Source: Ampelomyces quisqualis (Eukaryota > Ascomycota > Dothideomycetes > Pleosporales > Phaeosphaeriaceae). From it: 64,000 nucleotides of DNA. The DNA lies in NCBI GenBank assembly GCA_018398575.1, contig JAGTXZ010000003.1, positions 434,001 through 498,000 on the forward strand. Reading direction: 5' to 3'. Below, piece after piece: positions 24,181 through 36,592 of the stretch; within the stretch, counting starts at the first letter, position 1, and each line of letters opens with the position of its first letter. The position numbers and the translations under genes were made by a program. The notes under the pieces are model-generated. The model made no database searches. It was not told the DNA's origin and worked only from the letters and a program-made list of their open reading frames with translations.

Positions 24181-24749
24181 ACGGGCTTGTCGCTTGCAAT
24201 AACGACGGACTCGCCGGTGGGCCCGAGTAGCGTACCGCGGTCGTGACTACGCGGCGCCTAGTCTACAAGACGGCAACAAGGATCACCCTACTCCGTACTT
24301 GACAACTACAGCCCGATATCTGCCACACGTACTCCATGGGAGACGTTATTGCCCATTTTTGTACGGAGTACGGAGTCCGGAGTAGGGGCTGCCGCCCGCC
24401 CCTCCAAGACGCCGCCAAGCCTAGATTAGCCAACCACCTCAAGTGATTCCAGCCCCACACTCAGATCTAGCTAGACCCAAATTAAGAAAATCCAAGATTT
24501 CTAAAATCTTTAACTTCTGTACCACATTTGAGCACCCCTCTGCGGCTCTGCCCAGCTTTTATTTTTTTTTGGACAGCAATTAACTTGGCGTAATTGAAAT
24601 ACTATCTTTGTCTCCTACAGCTAAAAAAAGTTTACAGTGCATAGGTGACTTTAACTAGAGGCGGTAAAGATGGCGAGTTGTGGGGGTGGGCAGCAGCCCC
24701 TACTCGGGCCCAACGGCAACTCCGTCATTATTGCAAGCAACAAGCCCGT
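24181..24749. mobile_element. Inverted-repeat (MITE-like) element, one arm interrupted
   Basis: The 50 bases at 24181-24230 match the reverse complement of 24700-24749 at 45 of 50 positions. The next part of the same arm, GAGTAGGGGCTGC and following, sits at 24380-24403 on the left and as its inverse at 24682-24705 on the right (21 of 24 match). On the right the two blocks are contiguous. On the left they are separated by 149 bases, and GAGTAG is present on both sides of that insert. The interior (24404-24681) is AT-rich with no ORF. This is the structure of a small non-autonomous inverted-repeat transposon, with a second insertion in its left arm. Several TACTCCGTAC-type motifs lie in and around it. 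No transposase is present. Confidence 0.6.
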
Positions 24750-25781
24750 GCGAAGTATGGGGGTGGGTAATAAGTTTTTCCGTACTCCATACCTCGACTC
24801 CAAAATCCCACATACATACTCCGTACACATATCCACTTCGGCCTCACCTCGACAAAACGCCGAGCCCTTCGGACCGTTTTCTATTGTACAACCGCGCACA
24901 TCTGGCGATCTGCATTCCCGTTCGCGATCTTCGCCTCCCAGATCCGACGAGCAGTTATTCGGCGATGAGGCTCACACCGCATATTCTGACTCCACACAAC
25001 CGAAGTAGCACCCGTCAAGATCTATCAACCCCAGTCACCAAAAAAAATCCTGTGGGGTGCAGTCGGGCACGGCGCACGATCTGCACAATCGGAAAAAGCT
25101 ACGGTAGCGATGACGTCGTTTCTTCGCGTTGCATACACAAGTAGTGCTGTTTGAAAGTCTTAATTTATCGCGGCATCGTGGTAAGTGGGTCCCGTGATCG
25201 GGTCGAGGTTTTTCCCGACTACGTCACTTTACGATTGGGGCGGGACGTGCTGGCTTGGGACTGTACGGGAAAGGAAGTCTTGGATAAGTTTTGGTAGACT
25301 TTGGCTGTAGATGTTCGCGCGTGGAATGTAGTTTGCTTGGAGGAAGCACTTCTTGAGCTACAATGTGCGGATTCGCGTAGCAGTCGAGCACAGTCTAGGG
25401 GCCATTATCAATATCGAAAGGTCGTCGGAGTGGATGTTGAGTCACAGCGATGACAATTTTGATGAGCTTGAGACAAAGGCCACGAAGATGTATAGTCATT
25501 GCCAGCACACAGTAGAGAGACTACAAGAAATTCAATTGATCTTGTGCTAAAATCTGACCTATAATAATGCGTCAACTATACGCTGAAAGAGAACTGTCGC
25601 CCGGTAGAGATTGTGACATACGCAAATACACAATCATTATATGGCATTCACTCCAAGACTTTGGAAAAAGGCATGTATCGCCCGAATTACCGTCTCTCTG
25701 TCTAGAGACTCTCGCAAACACAAACGACGATACCAAAAAATCCCAAGTCGAATCATGGCGACTAACTTGCGGAATGAACTC
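24750..25781. other. Gene-free region downstream of the Zn2Cys6 regulator
   Basis: Short frames at 24670-25144, 25353-25550 and 25567-25797 carry no recognisable domain. The part next to 25782 is presumably the 3' untranslated region of the regulator gene. Confidence 0.5.
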
Positions 25782-28700
25782 TTATGCGCCGGTGTAGTCT
25801 CCACCATGGCCGGCCCCATCCTGCTCAGGAGGTTGTGGCTCATCCACATTCATCCAATTCGGATCGAAACCACTGGTACCGTCTGGAATAGGCGCCCATA
25901 CGTCCTCCAGATCTGCAAAAGGTGCATTCTGATCGAAATCCGTGAAGAAAGGGTTGCCGAACGGTGCTCTGGCGGGGTACGAAGGTGGTGAAAAGAACCT
26001 GTTTGGTTCATATGTATAGTCGGGTGAGTTGTCATTGACCTGGTGCTGGAAGTATTGCGGGTCAAAGCTCTGCGATGATTCCCCAACATTATCGAAAAAG
26101 TCCTGCTGGCCGACGAATGCGGGCAGAGGCTGTTGGTAGACATAATCCTGGAAATCTGGTTGGTTTGGTGGCACTTCTGGCCAGCCGAGGATGTCGTTTG
26201 CCTGCGCTTGTAGAATCGGAGCCATGCCCTGGAGGATTCGTTGGAAGACTGCGCATGCTTTAGCTGCGACCGGGTCATTTGTGCTCATAGCCTTGAGCCA
26301 TCGGTCCATCTTTTTGATAGCTATGGTGATGTGTGGTTGTGTGCTCCCCTTGTCTTTCTTCTGGTAGGTCATCTCGAGAAGCAGCACAGCGATAGATTGC
26401 ATGACTAATGGATCCATTAAACGGGATTTATTCAAGATTCGTGAACCCACTCACTGAAATGCGTCATCGCCCACCATGGACCCTGAACGTAGATGAATTC
26501 AATGTCGGGCTCATCAGGGAATAGATTGACCATCCCCAAGGCTGCAGCTACACATGCCTCGGCGGTGCTGATGTTGAAATCAGCGGAAACGTCGCTCTCG
26601 TTACGGATATGGCGCTCTGTTCTGCAGAGACATGGACGTGTAATTAACATCTTTGTACTCCAATATTCAGTTCTCAGAAGAAATTGCGTGCGGTCAAAAT
26701 CCGACTTCTCGGCCTTGTTCCACTTTCGGAAGGTTTTGGGCAAAGTTTCGTTGCTCCAAGCTTCGAGAGATTCCAGTAATTTTGAGATCTCATCTTGGAC
26801 ATACTGTAAAGTTTGAAGTTAGCAATGGAAATTCAGCTAAAAGGGGGAGGAGAGAGGGGTGCGGCTAGTGCACCTCGTCGGCTTGAACTTGAGAACAAAG
26901 TAGAGGCACTATAAAGATTGAGAGCACTAGGACTTGCCTTCCAAGATTTTGCTGCAGTTCGAGGAGAATAGATCTCGATCAAAGCCTTTTGCGAGATTGT
27001 AGTCACGTGGATATGGTCGAGGAGGTATCGGCGTTGCGTCGGGTTTTGATGGATTTGCTCCGAGGGCTGCCCAGTGGTCTTCGATGTAGATGCCATAAAT
27101 CCGGCTCGCTTTTGGGGCGGACCAGATGTTGAATTTCGGTGCTCTTTTGGTAATATATTAGGTAGAGCGACTGTGCAATCCTCGAAGGCAACAACGGGTG
27201 GCCTTCCAGTTATGTTGTTGATCAAACACTCGATGCAGTGCAATACCCACCACGTATGTACGTGTGTTTCTTTATCCTCCCATGTGGCTTTGTAGTTCTC
27301 GTTCCGTAGATGAAGACCAAGTGAGAGTGCGAGGCGAATGGATAGTCCAATCGTGATCCATGCTCGACTGACGCGGCCTATGGCAAGGAAGTAGAACGAC
27401 AACGCGCCAGTCTACAGGTCATGGTGAGTTAGAAAAATTTACAATAATCACAAGCTTTGGGGCACGTCTCTGGTCGCTTACTGCTTGTACGGTGCGAAGA
27501 TCCGGCCCTGATATGATCACGAGAGTGTCCTTGAGTCCAAGGAGACGTACTGCTCTGTTCATATAAACCCGATGATCGCGTTCGTCATCTGCCCAGTGTG
27601 CATCAATGAGATGAGAGTAATGTGCTCCTATAGCGAACAGTAGGTTCATCTGGGCCCGCCAGATAGCTGAGGTACCGAGGCTCTTTGGTCGGGCGTTGAT
27701 GTACACGTAAAATTCACCTATAAATGTCTCGGGGACCTATGAAGATAAGGGTAGGTCAACGAGAATCCTGGGAATATGCATTGAGAGCAGAGAAATGCTT
27801 ACAAGAGGGAAGGAGGGATGAACAGTTTGCAGGTAGCAATCGAAGAGCCGTTTCGCTACTTCCGGCTCTGGGTCCATGTACGGGTCAGTGATGATGTCGA
27901 AGTCAAGCTCATCGCTATCTAGATAGAATGTATAGTTGGTGATATTACGCAACAATGCTGGTCGAGAGGATTCTCTCGCGTTCTTTTGGCGGACATGAAG
28001 AGCATCGGAGCGCGCACTGACAGCGGTTTGACCTAACCCAGGTGGACCGTACGGCTGACCACGCGGCTCCGCTCCGATATGTTCGGTCTGACGCTGTACG
28101 CTGCTCAGCCACTGGACGACGGAGTTTTGACCAACATAGCCTGTCTCTCTTGATTCGCGTGTTCGCATCAAGTCATCGTTGATATGATCGATGTCCTCAT
28201 TTGAACCGACTGTCCCGGTAATGAGTGCCTCACCATAAGTACATTTAGCGCTTTCCTCGTCGCTGCTACCATGTTGACGAGCACGCTTCCCCAGAGAATG
28301 CCGAGAAGACGCTGTTCCTTGCGAGATCAGATCATCGTTTACCTGCACAAGAATGAAGTGAGTTTCCGACCAGAAATAGAAATGTAACGACCCTGAGATA
28401 ACACACCTCGTTGAGAGCATCTGCAATCCTGATCTGATCGTTACTGTCAACATGCTTGCTCAAATCGCGCAAGAGAGCAGTAAGCTTATGGTTCAATTGC
28501 GTAGCTCTGCGCCTGGTTAGCCGCGAAGAACTCGAATAATCTGCTTGGCCAGACAAACTCCTGGAAGCGATGACGTCGGCTAGTCTCATAAACACATTCA
28601 GACGTGATGAACTGGCAAGCTGAACAAGGAGGACCATCCCCAGAGCATTTGATCTCTGTGACATTGTAAGTGCATGTCATCGACGCAACTCGAAGTATCA

Positions 28701-28871
28701 AACACGAACTTCGCTTACGGCACGATTTGCAAGCCCGAACTCTGAGATCTTATCAGAAATCGTGGTGCCGTTGTGATTTTCGGATCATGCAACTTACGCA
28801 CGATCATCTCGCTTCTTCGCTTTCGGTCGAGGAGTAGGCGGCGGCCGCGATTTGAGTCTAGGGATGGCCAT
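25782..28871 (-). CDS. Zn(II)2Cys6 transcription factor with fungal-specific TF domain
   Basis: Nine exons, in transcription order: 28871-28798, 28741-28710, 28655-28559, 28512-28407, 28342-27803, 27736-27482, 27411-26938, 26803-26455 and 26404-25782. They sum to 850 codons (849 residues). Joining exons 1-3 restores the binuclear cluster CKSCRKRKIKCSGDGPPCSA with a following C, spacing C-x2-C-x6-C-x6-C-x2-C-x6-C, after a basic lead (RPKAKKRDDRAVRA). The middle-homology region has typical segments: AIWRAQMNLLFAIGAHYS, GRVSRAWITIGLSIRLALSL, FVYVQGPWWAM-like text and IMQSIAVLLLEM. The intron after SWK uses a GCAAGT donor (GC-AG); no GT donor keeps the frame, and the join gives SWKYVQDEISKLLESLEAW. 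An in-frame ATG at 28919 is an alternative start. It is presumably a nuclear DNA-binding regulator; its targets are unknown. Confidence 0.85.
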
Positions 28872-30845
28872 CTTTCCTGCCTGTTGTGCACCACTGGCTT
28901 CGTGGGGGCTGGACTGCATGGCGGCCAGGTTTTCTACATGGGCGTATGATCGGGAACCGACGAGATGGTATCGCAGAATCAAACGATCACGTGATGACCA
29001 GTGGGTCAAGCTCGGAACCCACGTTGCTGGAACCACCGCCTGACGTATTCTGATGAGCTCACGGGCCTGATAGACCTGTGAATAACGCAAGCTCGTCGTA
29101 AGTGCTATGGCGAGTGGCACCGTATCTCGAGACCGAATACTTTTGCTGATCGTGGCAGAGGAGTTTATGACTCCATCAAGGTCGTCGCCAACCCGCCCAT
29201 CCTAAGTAGTTTAGCCCTGCGACGGCGAAGTCGTGACAATTTCCCTCGAATCGAGCCATTTCTCCCCGGGACGTGGGCCGACCAATCAGAAGGCTTCTCA
29301 TGCCCGCAAACCCTGTTGCATCATTCCCAACGTTGCTGCTCTCGGTGAGAGGCACGTAACGCAGTAAAACTGCAGTCATTCACGTTGTGCAAATGAGTGC
29401 CCCTTTCTAGCGTCCAGACATGCTTGTGAGAGTTGAGTTGAGCAAAGGAATGATGACCTCGGCAGCAAAATGTAGATTTGCAAGATCAGCACGTTCTTCT
29501 GGAGGGGATCTGCAGAGCTTGATCCGAACTCGTTCCAGGATGAAATGACATTTGTCTGTACTTGTCCGTGAGTACATCTGACCTCGGTACGAAAGGGAAC
29601 CGGTACGTACTGTCATCCTGCTCGCGATCAATTGCACTGCCGCATTGCGGTAGGCAACCCCTGAGCTTATGTTGATTCGATCCTCTTCCGGCGATATCAT
29701 GGCGCAGGCTCGTAGAGCTTGTTTACATTGCCTCTACCCAGGCTGTCTGTGCAAGTATCCTTGCACCATTGCGAGGAGTTAGCATAATTCAAGGCTGGCA
29801 TTATAATTCATCGTGCATAAGTGCAAGAGCTGTTCTACACTCCTTTCGCTTGGTGGAAAAGCTGGCATGGCCCCAATGGCGATGCTCGAGCGTTGTCTTC
29901 GTTGCCGCGAACTTGGCTCTCTAGTCCGTACTTCTCCACGACTATTTTTGGTTGACACAGACTCTTTACCCGCCCCACGAGCCGAGCGAATACCGGTAAC
30001 CCTATTAGGAAACCTGCCCTAGCGCGACATCAACAATCTGCTGGTAGCGTTGCGCTAGCCGCTACATCCTACCTACATCGTCACCTCGTCACCTTCGATG
30101 GTGTCTGCGCGCAAATTTGCAAAATCAATCTCTTGCTCTTCCTATCATGCCACAAACTTGCCTGCCTTTTCGAACTAGATCATGCGCTCTCTGTCGGAAG
30201 AAACGGATCTGATGTGACGTGACTCTTTTGCGAATGTCCGGGTCTAGACAAACCGCTGATAGTAGAGATGATCAAAAATCTCCCTAATGGGATGAAGAGA
30301 CAAGGGAAGCATTCCACTTCAGCTCAAGCCAACCTTGATATGCAATTCTGGTCACAACAAGAGTACACAAGTTGAAGATCACAAGAAGTGGCAATGACGG
30401 AGGCATTCTGCAGCTGGTTCATCGCACATTTCACGGATTGGAACGATATCGATAAACTGAATAAGGTCTCGTGGCTACAGCAGCTTCCACTGCTGTCTGT
30501 GGATGGATCAAGTGTCGATCTGGCACACTCTACCACGAACCTACGGATTACCATACGAATTTCATGCATATTCGAAGACAGCAATTGCATCATGAAGGGG
30601 ATGTATGCACTAACTCAAGGTAGTTAGCGGGGCGATCAAGCTTGGCGGAAGTCGCGTCGCGCAGCGCGTGAGCCGAATGCGGAACTCGTGTTTGCTCTCC
30701 ACTCACCATTCACCCACTACGCCTCTGCCCCGCCATGTCGTGACGGACACGCAATCCATCGCACCGTCATATCTACCTTGGCCGCAAAGTTGACTCCGTC
30801 CTGTGTACCTAGCAACGCCGCGCGTGCTCGCAAAAAACCGCAGCC
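28872..30845. other. Gene-poor region between the regulator and SMC3
   Basis: Open frames at 29407-29700 (minus), 29813-30022 (plus) and 30388-30627 (plus) lack recognisable domains. The right 200 bases are the promoter and leader of SMC3. Confidence 0.45.
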
Positions 30846-33800
30846 ATGGGCTACGTCAAGCAGGTCACCATCCAGGGCTTCAAAAGGTAAGTTCTGGTGT
30901 GCGTGGCAGCGCGTCCTGCTGACTAAAGTGCCTCAGCTACAAGGACCAGACGCAAATCGAGCCCTTCTCGCCCAAGTGCAACGTCATTGTCGGGCGCAAT
31001 GGCGCGGGCAAGAGCAACTTCTTCGGCGCCTTGCGTTTTGTCCTGGGCGACGAAGAGCACAGCCTGAGTCGCGACGATCGACTGCGCCTTCTCCACGAAG
31101 GCTCCGGGTCTGCTGTCATGTCGGCCTATGTCGAGGTCTGCTTCGACAACACATTCGACCGTTTCCACACGGGTCAGCCCGAATGGCTCCTGCGCCGCAC
31201 GATTGGCACAAAGAAGGACGAGTACTCGATCAATCGGAAGAACCATACCAAAGCCGAAGTCCAGCAGATTCTCGAGTCGGCCGGCTTCTCGCGCTCGAAC
31301 CCCTACTACATCGTCCCGCAAGGCCGCATAACCGCCCTCACGCAAATGACAGACCTGGAGCGACTGAAGCTGCTCAAGGAGATCTCGGGCTCCAACGTAT
31401 ACGAGACGCGCCGCGCCGACAGTCTGAAATTGCTGGCCGACACGGATAGCAAGTGCAAGAACACCGACAGCTTGGTGGCGACCATCAACGAGCGCTTAGA
31501 CGAACTCGAGGGAGAGAAGGAGGAACTGGAAGCGTGGAGCAAGAGCGATAGAGAGCGAAAATCGCTCATGTACACCATGAAGACGCGGGAGGAGCACGAT
31601 TACCAGGCTCGCATCGAGGCCATTGATACGCTAGAGGAGCAAGGACGCGACATACGGGAAAACAACGAAGCCACCTTCCTCCAGAACGAAGAAGACATAA
31701 CGCAGATCAACAGCGACATCAACAAGCAGCAAGGTGACCTGGAAGTATTGCGGGCCGATCGCAAACAATATGAAAGCGACCGCAAATCAGCCACCATGGA
31801 GAGAGCCAAGATCGAGCTCGAGCTCAAGTCACTGGAAGACAGCCAGTCTGGTGCGGACCAAGCGAAGCGGTCGCGAGACCAACAGATCAAGAGCCTCCAA
31901 CAACAGATTCGCGCCAGAGAAGCCGAGCTCGAGCAACTGCTGCCGCAATACAGTGCGAAGCAGGAGGAAGGAAATGCCGTTGCGGAACAATTGCGCGATT
32001 CAGAAGCGTACAGGAAGCGGCTTGAAGAGAAGCAAGGCCGGACAGCTTTTTACAACAACAAGCGTGAACGAGACAATGCTCTGCGAACTGACATCGAAGA
32101 GACTAATGCCAACCTGAGTCGTAAAAAGGCTGTTCTGATGTCGACCAATGAGGAGATTGAGGCACTACAAAGCAACATCAAACGACTTGAGAACGAAATC
32201 TCAGGACTGCGTTCCTTGATTGAAAGCGAAGGTGACGCCGGTGTTGACCTTGCTGCAAAGGTACAGCAAGCCAAGGACGCACATAAGGCACTAGACGACG
32301 AAAACAAAAACCTCGCCAGGGAGATGAACAAGGTAAACACCCAGCTTAGAACGGCGGAAGACGAGCTGCGCAAAGTTGACCAGAACTGCTCACGCCTCCT
32401 TGATCGTGGCCATTATGAAGGTCTTCGGTCACTGCGCCACTTTCAAAAAGAAGGCTCCTTGCCCGGCGTTCATGGTACAATCGCCGACTTGCTCGACATT
32501 CCCGAGCAGTACCGGACCGTTGTCGAGAACGCTGCCGAGAGCGCCATGTTCAGTGTCGTTGTCGAGGATGATTCAATTTCTTCCAAGATCATCGACAGAC
32601 TCCAAAAAGAGAAGAGTGGTCGTTTGACCTTCATACCACTCAATCACATCTCACCGTCTGATACGACTTTCCCGACGAAATCCGACATGCAGCCACTTCT
32701 GCCGAAACTACGCTACGACAGTCGGTATGCTGCTGCTATGAAATTCGTATTCGGCAACACTGTCATCTGTCCTAGTCTTGATGCATGCAAGAGCTACTCA
32801 AAGCAATACAACGTGCGAGCATATACACCCGATGGAGACACCCAGTCCCGGAAAGGGCTAATGAGAGGAGGCTATCATGATCCACTCAAGTCCAAGGTCG
32901 CGGCGTACCGAAAGTCCGTCGAGTGTCGTACACTGGTTGAACAACTACAACGAAGCCGGAACGACATCGAAAATAAAGCTTCACAGATCCGACAGCAAAT
33001 CACGGCTGCCCAAAGCGAGATACTGAGGCGCCAGCACGCGAGAACACAAGGTGAAAACAGCTTCGAGCCGATGCGAGAAGAGCTACGTGTCAAGAGCAAT
33101 GCACTTGGAGAGATACGAAACGACCTAGTTCGAAAGCAGAAGACGGCAGCGGATTTGCAATCTGCCATCAACCAGTTGGGCGCTCAACAGGAAGATTGGG
33201 AGAAGGAGATCAAATCAGACTTCAAGAAGGCTCTGTCACGAGACGAGGAGCAGATGCTAGTTACCCTCACAAAGACCGTACAGGATCTGAAACGTCAGAA
33301 TGCACGAGTTCAGGAGGAACGCACTGCACTGCAAGTGCAGAAAACTCAGGCCGAGCTAGATCTGAGTGTCAATCTTCAACCGAGCCTTGACAGCTTAGTG
33401 GCTCAGCAAAGTGGCTCGACCGGTTCGAAAAGCCAGTCGGTCCAATTGCGTGAGAGTAGGCGTGCGCTGGACACAGTCAACCAGGTTGTTGCGAATCTGG
33501 ACAAGCAGCTTGAAGAGACGGACAACATGATCGAAGAGCTAGGAGCAAACCTCGTCGAATTGGAGAAGTCCAAGGCTGAGAAAGAATCAGCAAATCGCAA
33601 GATTGCAACCGCCATGGAGAAGCATGAGCAGCAGATCTCGAGGAAAGATGCGGATCGAAGTCGATTCAAAGCCCAGCTTGACAAAGTGAGAAAAGAAATT
33701 CGGGACCTTGGGGCTCTTCCCGAAGATGTCGACCGCAAGTACTCGAGATGGGATGATGCCAAGGTGTGTATGATGGCCAGATTTACTACACATAGACACT

Positions 33801-34617
33801 GACTTGCGTGCAGATTGCGAAAGAGCTCACCAAAGCCAATTCTGCATTGAAGCAGTTCGCACATGTTAACAAGAAAGCTTTCGAACAATATGAAAGCTGG
33901 ACGCGCCAGCGCAAAACTCTCACCGATCGTCGTGCTGAACTTGACACGTCACGCAAATCAATCGAAAACCTCATCGCCGTGCTCGACCAGCGCAAAGACG
34001 AGGCCATTGCGCGTACCTTCCGACAAGTGGCTAAGGCGTTCCACGAGGTCTTCCAGGCTCTTGTACCCGTTGGTCAAGGCCGGCTCATCATCAGCAGACG
34101 GTCAGATGCCGATGCCCGCGGCTATGATGAGGACGAGGACGTGTCGGACAGCGAGGATAGGCAAGAGACGCAAGCCAGAAAAGGAAGCAAAGTCGCCGAG
34201 TATACCGGTGTTTCGATTGCTGTATCCTTTAACTCCAGGCACGACGAACAACAGCGCGTTTCTCAACTCTCTGGTGGTCAGAAGTCTCTATGTGCACTTG
34301 CCCTTATCTTCGCGATTCAGAAATGTGATCCTGCGCCATTCTACATCTTTGACGAAATCGACGCCAATCTCGACGCACAATATCGTACTGCTGTCGCCGA
34401 AATGCTGCAGAAACTCAGCGGCCAGGGCGGAAAGGACGGCAGCGGCGGCGGTCAATTCATCTGTACTTCTTTCAAGCCCGAGATGGTGCTTGTGGCTGAC
34501 AAGTGTTATGGCGTGAGCTTCTCGAACAAGACGAGTAGCATCGATGTCGTCCCGCAGGAGGTTGCGCTTGAATTCGTCAAGGAAGGAGATGCCAAACCAG
34601 GACCGGAGGCCGCGTGA
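30846..34617 (+). CDS. smc3: Cohesin subunit SMC3
   Basis: Three exons, 30846-30886, 30937-33763 and 33814-34617, give 1,223 residues, the usual SMC3 length. Exon 1 (MGYVKQVTIQGFK) joins YKDQTQIEPF after GTAAGT to CTCAG. The Walker A motif is GRNGAGKSNFF (fungal relatives often have GSGKS). The SMC3-type segment LLHEGSGSAVMSAYVEV and YYIVPQGRITALTQMTD follow. Two long coiled coils (about 180-490 and 670-990) flank a hinge (about 500-660, with HGTIADLLDIPEQY and MRGGYHDP). The C-terminal head has the ABC signature LSGGQKSLCALAL and Walker B FYIFDEIDANLD. With SMC1 and a kleisin it forms the cohesin ring for sister-chromatid cohesion. The last intron uses a GTGTGT donor. Confidence 0.95.
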
Positions 34618-35665
34618 ATGTGAGGCGTGACTGCATTGTGGTTGACGGGTGCGCGGGAGAAGGTTGCATGAACACAGTGCCAAGGATAGCTAGGCGTCAC
34701 GATTATACCACCTACCAAAGCCGTTTCTTCGTTAGTGTCTTGTTTGTTCATGCCTCACCAGTGTGTGGAGAGGAGAGGCTACTCTCCGCAAGGACGCCCT
34801 TCTCTGGTCAGCCAAAACGTCTCGAACACTCTTTGACTCCACATACCTCTTCAGCAAACCATGATGCGATGCACGGCTACGATGATGTGGCGAATCAGAC
34901 AGTCCCGGGCAACCACGGCGTTGCACAGCGCCAGGGCTGTGGCCACCCACAAGAGAAGTGGTTCTTCAGGGAATCGTGTGGGCCAGGCCCGAGGCACGGA
35001 GTATACCATGGTGAATTGGATCATGGGAAACTGCCTCCGCGGACCCCACCTATCAAGTGCGTCATAAGGCTAGTCCGTGTTCCTGGCCTGGGGATTTCCT
35101 GAGCTGGGTTGCGCGGTCTCGGATCAGTCAGGAAGAAAACACGCGGGGAAGTCGGGTCTAGACGTGGCCAGCGCGGAGCTCTTGTCTCGTTGCAGAAGTT
35201 ATCGGGTTGGGTATTGTTCGACCGGGACAAATGCGGATGGTATTTCGCATGCGCTCAGCGCGGCTAGCACTGTCAGCCCGGACGCGGAGAAAGAACGATC
35301 GTGTGCAGCATCGTCGATCCCCGTCGCCAGGCCCGGACTAGCGCGGGTAAACAAAATCCCATCATTTGCCAGCTTTTGCATGTTTGCACGGGCCTCACGG
35401 TGAGTTTCCCATGCTGGCGGGCCGGCCAACTGAATCCTTTATCCCCCTCGTTCCTGCACTCTCGTTCACTTCTTCCTGCTGGTGCTCTCGCGCACTCCTT
35501 GCTCGCGACATCCCCCATAAACAGCTGCATTTAGGCGCTGCCTCTGAGCCGCCCTGCGCGTCCAGAGTCACTCCACACCAACACCCCAACGGCATCCATC
35601 ACTGCTGCCCTAGGTCCACTTGCCACTTTGGTTTCGGCCCGAGTATTCCAAGTGTGCCTTTCACG
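34618..35665. other. Long leader/promoter region of the bZIP gene
   Basis: No independent gene is visible. The frame of the bZIP protein stays open for about 300 bases upstream of its ATG, but that part has untranslated-leader composition. An ATG-started frame at 35301-35534 in another frame could act as an upstream ORF. Stretches at 35430-35640 are CT/CA-rich, as in fungal 5' leaders. Confidence 0.4.
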
Positions 35666-36592
35666 ATGGAGGTCCAGAATGCTCAACAGTTCGACTGGGC
35701 CCACGATGCCTATGTTGTCCTCAACGACTCCAACAGCCCACAGCATGCTGAGAAGTGGTCAGCGAGGCAGAACAACACCTTCAGCATCCCGCCTTCTCTC
35801 CTCACCCACGTTACGATCGAGCGCTTCGGCCAGGTCACACCGCCTGACGAGATGTCGCCGGCTGACCCACCTTGCAAAGCAAGGGAGGCTTCCATTCCTG
35901 TGGACCAGCTGAGAAATGAAGCAATCTGGCATCAGCAGCAAATACGACAACAGTACGACCCAGAGCCTTCCCAAAAGCGCTGCCGGACCAGCAGGCAGAC
36001 AGCTGCCAGCCAAACCCGACCAGAAACGGCCGCCTTGCCTCAACACGACGACGCGAACCCTCCGCCACCGAAGCGCAAGCGCGGAAGACCCAAGTCGCAG
36101 CCCCAGATGGTCGAGGCCGTCACAGCTGATGGCATTCCATTCCAAGTCTCGTCGGCTCGCCAATCCCACCTCGAGAAGAACCGCGTTGCTGCGCACAAGT
36201 GCCGGCAACGCAAGAAGGAATACATCAACGGGCTAGAAGGTCGCGCCCGCGAGTTCTCATCCAAGAACAAAGCACTCAAGGAGAACGTGGCCATGCTTCG
36301 CGAAGAAGTGCTCGGTCTCAAGAACGAGGTCCTGCGCCACGCTGGCTGCGGCTTTTGGGCTGTGGACGAGTACCTCGCCCGCTGCGCAGGCGACCTTCTG
36401 GGCGTGGAGGTGCCTCTGCAGGCCCCAAACGGCCACGCGATGACGCAGCAATTGACGGCTCAGCGACACGACAGCACCGTCTCCATGCCCAGCCACATGA
36501 AAGATACGTCAAGCCCCAGCACGGACGATGATTTCGGCGGCCTTGAGCTACTTCGAGACTACGACGACGACAACCTGCACGAAGAGCATTGA
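35666..36592 (+). CDS. bZIP transcription factor (ATF/CREB-like)
   Basis: A single exon from ATG 35666 (MEVQNAQQFDWAHD) gives 308 residues. The basic region NRVAAHKCRQRKKEY has the N-x7-R pattern of bZIP proteins (N, then R eight residues on). It continues into a leucine-zipper-like helix (INGLEGRAREF to LGLKNEVLRHAGC) at about residues 170-230. Upstream, PPPKRKRGRPKSQP resembles an AT-hook and nuclear localisation signal. The N-terminal third is Gln/Pro-rich and the tail is acidic, ending DDDNLHEEH. The AAHKCRQRKK sequence is typical of the fungal Atf1/Atf21 group, which controls stress and spore genes; that assignment is by family resemblance. It lies 1 kb downstream of SMC3 on the same strand. 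Confidence 0.85.
   Translation: MEVQNAQQFDWAHDAYVVLNDSNSPQHAEKWSARQNNTFSIPPSLLTHVTIERFGQVTPPDEMSPADPPCKAREASIPVDQLRNEAIWHQQQIRQQYDPEPSQKRCRTSRQTAASQTRPETAALPQHDDANPPPPKRKRGRPKSQPQMVEAVTADGIPFQVSSARQSHLEKNRVAAHKCRQRKKEYINGLEGRAREFSSKNKALKENVAMLREEVLGLKNEVLRHAGCGFWAVDEYLARCAGDLLGVEVPLQAPNGHAMTQQLTAQRHDSTVSMPSHMKDTSSPSTDDDFGGLELLRDYDDDNLHEEH

Noticed and set aside
25353..25797. Two short plus-strand frames after the regulator gene
   Set aside because: They show no motif, no good start context and no splice pattern; they are most likely chance frames.
29407..29700. 97-codon minus-strand ORF starting MISPEEDRINISSG
   Set aside because: It has plausible composition but no recognisable family, and the one candidate intron (GTACGT to GTACAG) does not keep the frame.
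29699..30022. Cys-containing peptide (ARRACLHCLYPGCLCKYPC) resembling the start of a Zn2Cys6 domain
   Set aside because: The cysteine spacing is not that of a zinc cluster, the basic stretch is absent, and no downstream regulator-like exon follows.
35366..35665. Upstream in-frame extension of the bZIP protein by 100 codons
   Set aside because: The extension is rich in Cys/Pro/His with leader-like base composition and has no ATG at its start; translation from the ATG at 35666 is simpler.
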